The notes: generated by a model not told the origin, from the letters alone. DNA of 9,758 bases from an uncultured Campylobacter sp. (GCF_938018145.1 NZ_CALIII010000227.1:1-9758), one strand, 5' to 3'. Positions 1 to 6,132 are shown, counted from the first letter of the stretch. Numbers and translations: made by a program.

Positions 1-71
1 ACTGCAAACACAAGCTTGTAGGCTAAAAATTTACGTGAGCTAACGCTCTACATCTTCACAAAGCAAAATCC

Positions 72-85
72 GCGTAAATTTACGC
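72..85. terminator. Weak hairpin behind pgi, possible terminator
   Basis: GCGTAAATTTACGC is a perfect 14-bp palindrome nine bases past the pgi stop codon. In RNA it can form a 5-bp stem with an AATT loop, followed by GGATTTTGCTTTG. A second small hairpin, GAGC-GTTA-GCTC (37-48), is followed by ACGTAAATTTTTAG. Neither is strong. No open frame in 1-93 can be supported as a gene. Confidence 0.35.
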
Positions 86-93
86 CGCAGCCT

Positions 94-1323
94 TTATTTG
101 CCTGCCGTTAGCATCGTCTTTAGTATGCGTTTGCCTACTTCAACGCCCGGCTGATCGTAGGTGTTTATGCCTAGCATTATGCCCGTAGCCGACGTGAGAA
201 GTTCGAAATAATAAATCAAAAATCCCGCGCTCGCCTCGTCTAGCCGCTCAAGCTCGATGACGTCTACACTGATGCCTTCTTGCACGAGCGCATGCATGGT
301 GGCGCTACACTGGGCGTTGATTAGCTCGCCCAAATTTAGCCCGTTTACGAAGTCGCAGCCCTCAAGGCCGTTTAGGCTAATGCTCGGTATCGCCGTGTTT
401 GCGTCCGCGGCGGCTACCTTGATGAAGCTTACCGTTTTATCCTTCACGCCGTCCATGATGAGCTGCAAAAAGCTGTGCTGATCGCGCGAGCCGATGAGTC
501 CGACGGGCGTGAGTCCGTAGCGTTTGTAGCCTTTTTTCTTGCCCAGACTCTCCGCCCACAGCTGCACGTACCAGTCGTTAAACTCCAAAAACCTATCGCC
601 GTAGCTAAATATCACGTTGATCTTGGCGTTTTTGTGCGTCGCGTAGTGGTAGGCTTTTTGTAGCAGCGTATCGTCGCCGTCCTCTAAAAATCGCCTTTTG
701 CACGCCCGAGCACCCTCGAGCAGCGCCGCCGCGTCGTATCCGCATAGCATTAGCGGTACCAGACCGATCGCGCTAAGCACGCTAAATCTACCGCCGACGT
801 TTTTTGGGATATTAAAAAATTTGACGCCGTTTTGCTTGGCGTAGGCCTCTAGCGGCGAGGCTGGATCGGTGATGACGATGAAATTTTGGCTCAAATTTGA
901 CGGCTTAAAGCGCTCCAAAATACACTTAAATAGTGTGATCGTCTCGATCGTGGTGCCTGATTTTGACGAGATGATAAAAAGCGTCTCGTCAAATTTGATG
1001 CTCTCGCAAACGCTCTCAAAGCTAAAGGCGTCGACGTTATCGAGAAAATAAAGCTCTCGCTCGCGGCTCCTTTTAGCGCCTGATAGCATCGTTTTTAGCG
1101 CCTTTACGCCAAGACTGCTACCACCGATGCCTACTAGCACGACGCTTTTTATGTGCGCGAGCGTCGCCTCATATTCGGCGATTTCGCTGAGCAAATTTGC
1201 GCCGATTTCTGGCAGGTGATAGTAGCCAATCTCGCCGCCTTTTAGTTCGTCGTTCATGCGTTTGGCGTAGGAGCCGATCGCACTTAGCGGCGTTTTTTCG
1301 AAAAACAGCTCATTTTTTAGCAT
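94..1323 (-). CDS. pgi: Glucose-6-phosphate isomerase (Pgi)
   Basis: Cytoplasmic enzyme interconverting glucose-6-phosphate and fructose-6-phosphate. The 409-residue product carries both family signatures: NVGGRFSVLSAIGL at about 175-188 and GINTYDQPGVEVGK ending at K398, the usual catalytic lysine. The sugar-phosphate loop SKSGTT is at 120-125, a glycine loop GIGGSSLG at 65-72, the base-catalyst glutamate candidate E258 in QLWAESLGKKKG, and H283 in DQHSF. Everything needed for catalysis appears present. The length is well below the roughly 550 residues of enterobacterial Pgi but fits the short form found in Campylobacter. The ATG at 1323 lies inside the end of galU (14-nt overlap), so the two are probably translationally coupled; the upstream ribosome site is weak. 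In Campylobacter, which usually lack phosphofructokinase, Pgi is expected to serve mainly gluconeogenesis and sugar supply for surface glycans (family knowledge). Confidence 0.96.
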   Translation of the reverse strand: MLKNELFFEKTPLSAIGSYAKRMNDELKGGEIGYYHLPEIGANLLSEIAEYEATLAHIKSVVLVGIGGSSLGVKALKTMLSGAKRSRERELYFLDNVDAFSFESVCESIKFDETLFIISSKSGTTIETITLFKCILERFKPSNLSQNFIVITDPASPLEAYAKQNGVKFFNIPKNVGGRFSVLSAIGLVPLMLCGYDAAALLEGARACKRRFLEDGDDTLLQKAYHYATHKNAKINVIFSYGDRFLEFNDWYVQLWAESLGKKKGYKRYGLTPVGLIGSRDQHSFLQLIMDGVKDKTVSFIKVAAADANTAIPSISLNGLEGCDFVNGLNLGELINAQCSATMHALVQEGISVDVIELERLDEASAGFLIYYFELLTSATGIMLGINTYDQPGVEVGKRILKTMLTAGK

Positions 1324-2143
1324 TTTTGCCTAGCTCGTAGAAGAAATTAGTCGCCTGCACGAAGCCCTCGACGCTACCGCAGTCAAAGCGCTTGCCTTTA
1401 AATTTATACGCTAGCACCATGCCGTCTTTGGCCTGCTCTTTTAGCGCGTCGGTGATTTGCACTTCGCCGTTTTTGCCGGGCTTGGTGCGCTCTAGGATCG
1501 TGAAGATGTCAGGCGTCAGGATATAGCGGCCGATGACGGCTAGGTTGCTCGGAGCTTCTTTAGGGTCCGGTTTTTCTACCATGTCGCTAATCATGAGCAG
1601 ATCGTCCTCGATCGCGCGACCCGTGACGATGCCGTAGTTTTTGCTTTGCTCGATCGGCACTTCCATGACGGCGACGATGCTGCAGCGGTACTTTTCGTAG
1701 ATTTTTACCATTTGAGATAGCACGCCTTCGCCCTCTTCGTTAATGCAGAGGTCATCGGCCAGCACCACGCCAAAAGGCTCGTCTCGCACGAGAACTTTGC
1801 CCGTGTGGATGGCGTTGCCTAGGCCTCTCATGCTCTCTTGACGCGTGAATGAAAACGTGCAGCGCGCCATTAGTTCGCGGATATCGACGAGTAGGTGTTC
1901 TTTGTTCGTACCAGAGATCTGATGCTCTAGCTCGTAGCTGATATCAAAATAATCCTCCAGCGCGCGTTTGCCACGACCCGTGATAAATGCCATGTTTTTC
2001 ATGCCGGCCTCTAGCGCCTCGTCCACGCCGTAGTGAATGAGCGGCTTGGTCAGGATCGGCAGCATCTCTTTTGGTAGCGATTTAGTCGCTGGCAAAAATC
2101 TCGTGCCGTAGCCCGCAGCCGGAAATAAACAAGTTTGTATCAT
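1310..2143 (-). CDS. galU: UTP-glucose-1-phosphate uridylyltransferase (GalU)
   Basis: Makes UDP-glucose from glucose-1-phosphate and UTP in the cytoplasm, feeding lipooligosaccharide and other glycan synthesis. The 277-residue product has the bacterial GalU length and fold markers: the nucleotide-binding start FPAAGYGTRFLPATKSLPKE at 7-26, the metal/nucleotide motif VLADD at 127-131, VEKP at 189-192, GEVQITDAL at 226-234, and the sugar-binding end KGKRFDCGSVEGF at 249-261. No motif is missing. The ATG at 2143 follows a good AAAGGA ribosome site (2149-2154) and a TATAAT -10 box, so this gene starts a short transcription unit that continues into pgi, which begins before galU ends. The pairing makes sense because Pgi supplies glucose-6-phosphate, the precursor of glucose-1-phosphate; the phosphoglucomutase in between is not in the window. 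Confidence 0.97.
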   Translation of the reverse strand: MIQTCLFPAAGYGTRFLPATKSLPKEMLPILTKPLIHYGVDEALEAGMKNMAFITGRGKRALEDYFDISYELEHQISGTNKEHLLVDIRELMARCTFSFTRQESMRGLGNAIHTGKVLVRDEPFGVVLADDLCINEEGEGVLSQMVKIYEKYRCSIVAVMEVPIEQSKNYGIVTGRAIEDDLLMISDMVEKPDPKEAPSNLAVIGRYILTPDIFTILERTKPGKNGEVQITDALKEQAKDGMVLAYKFKGKRFDCGSVEGFVQATNFFYELGKNAKK

Positions 2144-2168
2144 AATTTTCCTTTTGATTTTTTAGGAG

Positions 2169-2174
2169 ATTATA
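2169..2174 (-). promoter_or_regulatory. -10 box of the galU-pgi promoter
   Basis: On the minus strand the sequence reads GC TATAAT CTCC, a perfect sigma-70 -10 hexamer, about 25 nt upstream of the galU ATG. This gives a short leader that contains the AAAGGA ribosome site. The hexamer 17 nt further upstream (ACTCCA) is a poor -35, which is normal in Campylobacter, where the -35 region is weakly conserved and T-rich periodic sequence takes its place. It implies that galU-pgi is transcribed independently of the heme operon upstream. Confidence 0.7.
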
Positions 2175-2240
2175 GCGAGTTTTGGCTAATTTGGAGTATT
2201 AAGGATGATTTGGCGATAAATTTGCGGCTTGCCTTTCAGT

Positions 2241-2248
2241 GGGGGGGG
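2241..2248. repeat. Homopolymeric G8 tract
   Basis: Eight consecutive G on the plus strand (C8 on the minus strand), preceded by T and followed by TAACG. Runs of eight or more G/C are the classic slip-strand hot spots of Campylobacter contingency genes. This one sits about 100 nt upstream of galU, outside any gene I can support. A small inverted repeat (GGTAA 2247-2251 with TTACC 2262-2266) begins in its last two bases. A 29-codon minus-strand frame at 2186-2275 would encode the run as three prolines, but it has no good ribosome site. Confidence 0.85.
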
Positions 2249-2433
2249 TAACGAAGTGAAATTACCAAAAGTCATCTTACGATACGTTGCCTTAATTCTT
2301 GATGTTCAAATTTGAAGTTAAAATTGCAAATTTTACTTGCCGAGATTTGCATCTCTATGGTGCTAATTTTATTTTCGTCAAATTTAACGTTACGTATTTG
2401 TAGCTTCTATCAAATTAAAGCTTTCCTCTTTTA

Positions 2434-2556
2434 TTGGGAGAGGAAGGGGATTCTACTTACGGTCTGCTTGCAGCTACGAGCAAAGCGAAGTAGAGTGTCG
2501 CCTTCCTTTACTTCGCGCTTTGCGCTCGTAACTGTCCGAGACAGACCCTCTCCCAA
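2434..2556. repeat. Long imperfect inverted repeat (hairpin/cruciform element)
   Basis: The two ends are perfect 10-bp complements: TTGGGAGAGG at 2434-2443 and CCTCTCCCAA at 2547-2556. Further in, GGTCTG (2461-2466) pairs with CAGACC (2542-2547), which shares one base with the outer stem. The core TACGAGCAAAGCGAAGTA (2475-2492) pairs with 2509-2530 over 18 bp, with two 2-nt GC bulges in the right arm, leaving a 16-nt loop. A competing fold also exists: AGGAAGG (2441-2447) with CCTTCCT (2501-2507), enclosing TCTACTT (2452-2458) with AAGTAGA (2488-2494). It could be a MITE- or REP-like intergenic repeat, a structured small RNA, or a transcription barrier; the sequence alone does not decide. Confidence 0.75.
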
Positions 2557-2588
2557 ACCCTCTCTAGCCCCACTGCACGTTTAAGGTG

Positions 2589-2619
2589 GCGACACTGCTT
2601 TGCTCGCGCAAAGCGTCGC
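2589..2619. repeat. GC-rich hairpin, third unit of the repeat cluster
   Basis: GCGAC (2589-2593) pairs with GTCGC (2615-2619), and GCTTTGC (2597-2603) pairs with GCAAAGC (2608-2614) around a TCGC loop, giving a 12-bp stem with a 3-nt bulge. The segment GGCGACACTGCTTTGCTCG (2588-2606) is a shortened relative of the reverse complement of 2478-2502, lacking about eight central bases. It therefore belongs to the same repeat family as the larger inverted repeat to its left. On the plus strand it is followed by a T-rich stretch and could act as a terminator in that direction, but no plus-strand gene precedes it. Confidence 0.6.
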
Positions 2620-2714
2620 AGATTTTGGAAATTTTGTTGGAATTAAATTTGCAAATTTATAGTTTTCAAGATGCGGGTCTGGGTGAGTAAAATTTAAAAT
2701 AAAGCTAAAAGTAG

Positions 2715-2743
2715 GGCGCAAATTTACAAATTTAAAATGCGCC
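2715..2743 (-). terminator. Possible second terminator of the heme operon
   Basis: GGCGCA (2715-2720) and TGCGCC (2738-2743) form a perfect 6-bp inverted repeat around a 17-nt AT-rich loop. In the minus-strand transcript the stem is followed by CTACTTTTAGCTTTATTTT, which is U-rich but interrupted. It lies about 40 nt beyond the end of the flavodoxin gene, behind the first hairpin. The large loop weakens the call. Confidence 0.4.
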
Positions 2744-2756
2744 AAATTTAACTAGC

Positions 2757-2785
2757 AAATTTGACCGCCAAGCGGCGGCAAATTT
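2757..2785 (-). terminator. Probable terminator hairpin at the end of the heme operon
   Basis: In the transcript, AAATTTG-CCGCC pairs with GGCGG-CAAATTT around a GCTT loop, a 12-bp stem with one bulged U. The hairpin overlaps the first two bases of the flavodoxin stop codon. The outer AAATTT arms make it nearly symmetric, so it could work on either strand. A clean U run after the stem is lacking (TCAAATTTG follows the GC part), so termination efficiency is uncertain, but it is the strongest stem directly behind the operon. Confidence 0.55.
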
Positions 2786-3293
2786 ATATTCCTTTAAACG
2801 CTGCTTTTGCGTTTTCTATGTCGTTTGTGTCAGGATGAGTCGCAGCTCTAGCCCATCTAGCTTCGCGCTCAGGAGTTACGGCGTAGCGCGGGTCGTTTGG
2901 CGCTGCTTCGCCCATTTTGCGTAGTTGCTCGATGACCTTTGGATCGATCGCGCCTTGGCAGTAAAACTCGCGTAAAATTTCATTTTCGCCCTCGCGTAGC
3001 ACGACTTTTGCCTTTTCTAGGCAGTTCATCGCGTGCTCGTGCTCGGGATCCATGCCAAGCGTCATAAATACGCCCGTTTTTTTGCCCTTTATCTCGCGTA
3101 AAAAGCGTTTAAATTTAGGCTCCGCGTCGCCCTTATCGACGTAAAATCCAAGCGCGATAAAGTCGTAACCGTCCAAATTTAGGTGCAGATCCTCAGTAAA
3201 TTTGACCGCCTCGCAGCCAAGCTCGTTTGCGATGGCAAGACCGACTTTCTCGGTATTTCCAGTCGCGCTCGTGTAGATAACTATTTTTTTCAT
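2784..3293 (-). CDS. Flavodoxin-like protein, likely partner of the heme-opening radical SAM enzyme
   Basis: A 169-residue cytoplasmic flavodoxin-fold protein. The start KKIVIYTSATGNTEKVG contains the FMN-phosphate loop S-A-T-G-N-T at residues 9-14, and the sheet continues through YDFIALGFYVDKGDA (43-57) and GVFMTLGMDP (74-83). After the fold (from about residue 130) comes a polar tail of some 40 residues, rich in Pro, Arg and Ala, that ordinary electron-transfer flavodoxins lack. H85 and H87 (EHEH), H153 and C112 are possible heme or bilin contacts (inference). The ATG overlaps the radical SAM stop codon by 4 nt (ATGA), with an AAGGA site upstream, so the two are coupled. From memory, Fusobacterium pairs a heme-degrading radical SAM enzyme (HmuW) with a flavodoxin-like protein (HmuF) proposed to handle heme and reduce anaerobilin; this gene is a good candidate for that role. 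Simple electron donation to the radical SAM cluster is the alternative. Confidence 0.85.
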   Translation of the reverse strand: MKKIVIYTSATGNTEKVGLAIANELGCEAVKFTEDLHLNLDGYDFIALGFYVDKGDAEPKFKRFLREIKGKKTGVFMTLGMDPEHEHAMNCLEKAKVVLREGENEILREFYCQGAIDPKVIEQLRKMGEAAPNDPRYAVTPEREARWARAATHPDTNDIENAKAAFKGI

Positions 3294-4513
3294 TCAAAGT
3301 CCTTTTGTGAGATATTTGCTACTTCGGTGCCGATCGACATACCCCAAAATACGCCGTCCGTAGTGTAGTTTAAAAAGCCGTTTTCTATGTGCATATAGCC
3401 TTTGCTTTCGCATTTTTTGAAAAACTCCATTAGCGCACTAAAGGTCTCATCGCTAACTAGGCTTTTTACTTGCGCGAGGTCGATTTTTGGGTACATAAAG
3501 AGGCTTTTTAGCCGTCCCTCGGCACGCTGTTTGTCGTCTACTTTGTTTATCATACGCATTTTTTCTTTAGCGTTATAGATGTCGTAGTAGCCTAGCCTTC
3601 CGCCAGAGCCCCTACCTAACGGCAGTATATCGGCGCCCTCGTGGCTTAGGCGGATATACTGATAGCGGTCGCGGCCGATGCGGTTAAATTTAGTATGCTC
3701 TAGCACCTCGTAGTTGCCAGTACCTAGCAGCTTTTCAAAGAAAGCGTTGTGCAGCTTGTGCTCGTAGTTCACGTCGTAGTAGTCCTGCGAGACCGTCTTT
3801 GCGAGCTCTGATTTTTCAAAAAGCTGAAGCGAATAAAAGCTCGTGCTGTCGATCTCTAACTCGTCTACTAGGCGCGCGTCTTCTAGCACTTCGTCTATCG
3901 TTTGCTCAGGGTAGTTAAATATAATATCCGTGCAAACCATGCCGCTAAAATTTTGCCTGATCATTTTTAGGTGCTCTATCGCGCCTTTTTTATCGTGGAC
4001 GCGGTTTAGCAGCTTGCGGCCTTTGTCCGAAAATGTCTGCACGCCGATACTAAAGCGGTTTACGCCTAGGCTTTCTAGCAGGCGCACTTTGCTTAAATTT
4101 AGATTGTGTAGCGTGGTTTCTAGACTAAATTCGCAGTCCTCGGCGATATTAAAATTTGAGCGCAGAGCCGTGATAACTGGCTCTAGGTGCTTTTCTTTTA
4201 GTATCGTAGGAGTTCCGCCGCCAAAATAGACGCTGCGGATATCTTTAGCTTGCAGATACGGAAATTTACCGTATTTTTCGATCTCGCCCAGCAGATACTG
4301 CGTGTAGCTATCTAGCTCGTCTTCTAGCTTCGTGCGGTTCATCGAGCAAAACGAGCAGATATTATCGCAAAAAGGTACGTGGATGTATATCACGCCGTCC
4401 TTTTGCGCGGGTAGCTCCTCGGTTAAAAATTTCTCCACCTCGGCGTTAGTCGCCATCTTTATCTTTTTAGGACGCGTTGGTCCGGCATGCCCTTTTTGCC
4501 TGGTTTCAAACAT
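3290..4513 (-). CDS. chuW: Radical SAM heme-degrading enzyme, ChuW/HutW type (anaerobilin synthase family)
   Basis: A 407-residue HemN-like radical SAM protein. The cluster motif is C49-x3-C53-x2-C56 in HVPFCDNICSFCSMNR, followed by the SAM-binding GGGTP at 98-102, GVNRFSIGVQTF at 150-161 and DIIFNYPEQT at 196-205, then a HemN-type C-terminal part. True HemN has CxxxCxxCxC; here the last cysteine is Met58, which argues against anaerobic coproporphyrinogen oxidase. With the uptake genes around it, the best match is the ChuW/HutW group, which opens the heme ring without oxygen by SAM-dependent radical methylation, freeing iron and giving a linear tetrapyrrole. Heme specificity is inferred from context. 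The ATG directly follows the tonB stop (TAGATG) with a strong GGAGGAA site inside tonB; Met20 is a less likely start. HemW, the heme-chaperone relative, also lacks the fourth cysteine and is the main alternative. Confidence 0.85.
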   Translation of the reverse strand: MFETRQKGHAGPTRPKKIKMATNAEVEKFLTEELPAQKDGVIYIHVPFCDNICSFCSMNRTKLEDELDSYTQYLLGEIEKYGKFPYLQAKDIRSVYFGGGTPTILKEKHLEPVITALRSNFNIAEDCEFSLETTLHNLNLSKVRLLESLGVNRFSIGVQTFSDKGRKLLNRVHDKKGAIEHLKMIRQNFSGMVCTDIIFNYPEQTIDEVLEDARLVDELEIDSTSFYSLQLFEKSELAKTVSQDYYDVNYEHKLHNAFFEKLLGTGNYEVLEHTKFNRIGRDRYQYIRLSHEGADILPLGRGSGGRLGYYDIYNAKEKMRMINKVDDKQRAEGRLKSLFMYPKIDLAQVKSLVSDETFSALMEFFKKCESKGYMHIENGFLNYTTDGVFWGMSIGTEVANISQKDFE

Positions 4514-5299
4514 CTATTCCTCCGTTTTGAACTCGTAAGGTTTGGTAATTATACAATTCGAAATATTTTTTAACGCTTTAATTTCTAACTCCTTTGTTAT
4601 TTTTACCGCTTCGTCGTTAAAAATTTTATTTTTCCCGCGAACGGCTATTATCTTTATCTCTCCGTCAAATTTAAAATCTACTTCGACTCTAAACGTCCCG
4701 TTTAGTCGCAGCATGAGCGCTTTTTTGGGATATTTGGCCTCGGGCTCGCGCGCCACGGTAAAGCCCACACCCTCTTTGCATGCGTTTTGCTCTTTTGCTT
4801 CGCCGCTATCTTGTACGGCGGTCTGCTTTGCGGGGGCTAAATTTGAGCTAGGCTGCGCGCTTTGCTCGGCGGGTAAAATTTGACTCGGTGCGGGTGCTGG
4901 TTCAAATTTAGGCTCCTCTTTTACCGCTTGCGCCGGCTTTGGCGAGATTTGCTTTTTTATTTTCGGTTTTGGCGGTTGCTTTTTCTCCTCCTTGGGTTTT
5001 ATAGGTTCGCTCTCTACCGGCTTTGGTTCGGGCTGTAAAATTTCGGGCTTGAGCTCTGGCTCAGGCTCAAATTTGACCGGCTCGGGTTGCGTTTCTTGCG
5101 GCCATTCCATAGGTTTTTCTAGCGGCTCGGCGCTTTGAGGCGGCACATACTCTCTAGTCTCTTTGCTAGGCTCTTCTTGCGTCAAATTTAGCTTTATCTT
5201 TATCGTTTCTTGCGGTTTTGCGCTCTCTATCTGGCGCGAGTTTAACGGCAAAAAAAGCAGAGCTAAATTTAAGACGAGCGAGACTAGAAAGTAGCGCAT
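4514..5299 (-). CDS. tonB: TonB energy-transducing protein
   Basis: Inner-membrane-anchored periplasmic protein that passes proton-motive-force energy from ExbB/ExbD to outer-membrane receptors. The 261 residues show the standard layout: a single N-terminal membrane anchor (about 2-19, FLVSLVLNLALLFLPL), a long Pro/Glu/Lys-rich spacer from about 43 to 165, and a C-terminal TonB domain from about 175 with EAKYPKKALMLRLNG at 187-201 and FRVEVDFKFDGEIK at 203-216. Two cysteines, C174 and C249, bracket the C-terminal domain and could form a disulfide (inference). Its ATG overlaps the binding-protein stop codon by one base, so it is an integral operon member, presumably dedicated to the receptor encoded three genes upstream. 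No exbB or exbD is in the window, so it must use partners encoded elsewhere. The identification is firm from architecture even though the spacer is low complexity. Confidence 0.92.
   Translation of the reverse strand: MRYFLVSLVLNLALLFLPLNSRQIESAKPQETIKIKLNLTQEEPSKETREYVPPQSAEPLEKPMEWPQETQPEPVKFEPEPELKPEILQPEPKPVESEPIKPKEEKKQPPKPKIKKQISPKPAQAVKEEPKFEPAPAPSQILPAEQSAQPSSNLAPAKQTAVQDSGEAKEQNACKEGVGFTVAREPEAKYPKKALMLRLNGTFRVEVDFKFDGEIKIIAVRGKNKIFNDEAVKITKELEIKALKNISNCIITKPYEFKTEE
4517..4523 (-). promoter_or_regulatory. Strong ribosome binding site of the radical SAM gene
   Basis: GGAGGAA on the minus strand lies inside the last codons of tonB, and the sequence then reads TAG ATG. The GGAGG core is 5 nt from the ATG at 4513, which fixes that start over the in-frame Met20. 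It is the best Shine-Dalgarno match I see in the window, suggesting high translation of the degrading enzyme, coupled to the end of tonB. Confidence 0.8.
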
Positions 5300-6120
5300 T
5301 ATTTGCTTAGCATCTCGTAAAATTTATCTACGGCTTCGCCTATGCGAGGCGTTCCTCTAAGTAGCATCGAGGAGGGCACGGTGAGCACTTTGCCGTTTTT
5401 TGCGGCGGTCGTTTTTTTAAGCACCGGATTTTGTTTTAGGAAATTTTCGCCATCGCCGCCCATACCGCCGATAACGACGATGAAGTCCGGATTTTGCGAT
5501 AAGATAAACTCGGTCGAGACGATCGGAGTCGAGCCCTCTACGCTATCGGCGATGTTTTTTAGTCCTAGTTTGTTAAAGATATCGCCCGGCAGCGTCTTTG
5601 AGCTAAAGCCCGTAAGCGGCGTCGAGGAAAATACCGCTAGTATCTTTTTGCCCTTTACCTCGCTGTTTGCAAAAGAGTCGATTTTGGATTTTATCTCGTT
5701 TACGACTTCGCTCGCTTTTTGCTCTTTGCCCGTTACTTTGCCGATTTCTTCGATATTTTTGTAGATATCGCCGACGCTATCGGCTTTTAGCGTGAGGGTT
5801 TTTAGGTTAAATTTAGCAAGGCTCTCGTTTACGTTTGCCGAGTGAAAGCTGGTGATAACAAGATCAGGCTTTAGCTCGACGATCTGCTCGATATTTGGCT
5901 TCGTGTACGTGCCTACGCTTTTTAGCTTTACGGTTTGATCCTCCGGCCAAATTTTAGAAAACTGAAGCGTAGCGATGGCCGCTAGCTGATCCTGCGCGCC
6001 TAGCATATAGACTATCTCGACGACTGATGGGTCTAGTACGACTAGCTTTTTGGGCGCGTTTACACTTAAATTCGCCAAAAGACAACTGGCTGCAAGTAAA
6101 AGTGCGGCTATTTTTTTCAT
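5299..6120 (-). CDS. Periplasmic heme/iron-complex binding protein (Peripla_BP_2, HmuT/BtuF-like)
   Basis: Captures the ligand in the periplasm and delivers it to the ABC importer encoded just upstream. The 273-residue product begins with a signal peptide, MKKIAALLLAASCLLANLSVNA, with likely type I cleavage after the A-x-A-like VNA; LAAS-C resembles but does not fit a good lipobox. The two-lobe helical-hinge fold shows in KKLVVLDPSVVEIVYMLGA, SVGTYTKPNIEQIVELKPDLVI, the long linking helix around EIGKVTGKEQKASEVVNEI, then PDFIVVIGGMGG and RIGEAVDKFYEML. I chose the ATG at 6120: the frame is open up to a TTG at 6135, but AAAGGA sits 6 nt before the ATG and would lie inside the coding region of the longer form. 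Heme is the expected ligand because of the ChuW-type enzyme downstream; cobalamin or a siderophore complex would give similar sequence features. Confidence 0.88.
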   Translation of the reverse strand: MKKIAALLLAASCLLANLSVNAPKKLVVLDPSVVEIVYMLGAQDQLAAIATLQFSKIWPEDQTVKLKSVGTYTKPNIEQIVELKPDLVITSFHSANVNESLAKFNLKTLTLKADSVGDIYKNIEEIGKVTGKEQKASEVVNEIKSKIDSFANSEVKGKKILAVFSSTPLTGFSSKTLPGDIFNKLGLKNIADSVEGSTPIVSTEFILSQNPDFIVVIGGMGGDGENFLKQNPVLKKTTAAKNGKVLTVPSSMLLRGTPRIGEAVDKFYEMLSK

Positions 6121-6126
6121 AGAAAA

Positions 6127-6132
6127 TCCTTT
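6127..6132 (-). promoter_or_regulatory. Ribosome binding site that sets the binding-protein start
   Basis: AAAGGA on the minus strand is followed by TTTTCT and then the ATG at 6120. This spacing is right for the ATG and rules against the TTG codon at 6135, which would put the site within the coding sequence and five extra residues ahead of an otherwise perfect signal peptide. Confidence 0.75.

Larger units (their letters stand above)
2144..2783. other. 640-bp intergenic region without a convincing gene
   Basis: This gap between the flavodoxin gene and galU is the only long non-coding stretch. Going along the transcription direction it holds a strong hairpin touching the flavodoxin stop codon, a second hairpin, a dense AT-rich block of AAATTT palindromes, the nested inverted-repeat element at 2434-2621, another AT-rich block, a G8 run, and the galU promoter. 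It has 13 AAATTT palindromes, about three times the density of the rest of the window. The open frames here start with TTG or are under 35 codons and run through the inverted repeats, so I do not call them genes. A structured RNA cannot be excluded. Confidence 0.75.

Noticed and set aside
2186..2275. Minus-strand 29-residue frame starting MTFGNFTSLPPP across the G8/C8 run
   Set aside because: Too short, with no clear ribosome site or promoter of its own. It may be part of a repeat or a decayed gene end, so I keep it only as a remark on the poly-G tract.
2312..2584. Plus-strand open frame of 90 codons in the intergenic gap
   Set aside because: It starts with TTG, has no ribosome site, and its second half runs straight through the inverted-repeat element; the product looks like no protein family I know.
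2589..2621. Possible tRNA or other standard RNA gene in the GC-rich hairpin
   Set aside because: There is no cloverleaf, T-loop or acceptor stem; only nested simple stems.
5342..5764. Plus-strand 140-codon frame opposite the binding-protein gene
   Set aside because: Fully antisense to a gene with clear family motifs and signal peptide; low-complexity Ser/Phe/Pro composition is typical of a shadow frame.
6075..6090. Lipoprotein signal (LAAS-C) in the binding protein
   Set aside because: The residue three before the cysteine is Ala rather than the preferred Leu, and a better type I cleavage site follows after VNA. Not fully excluded.
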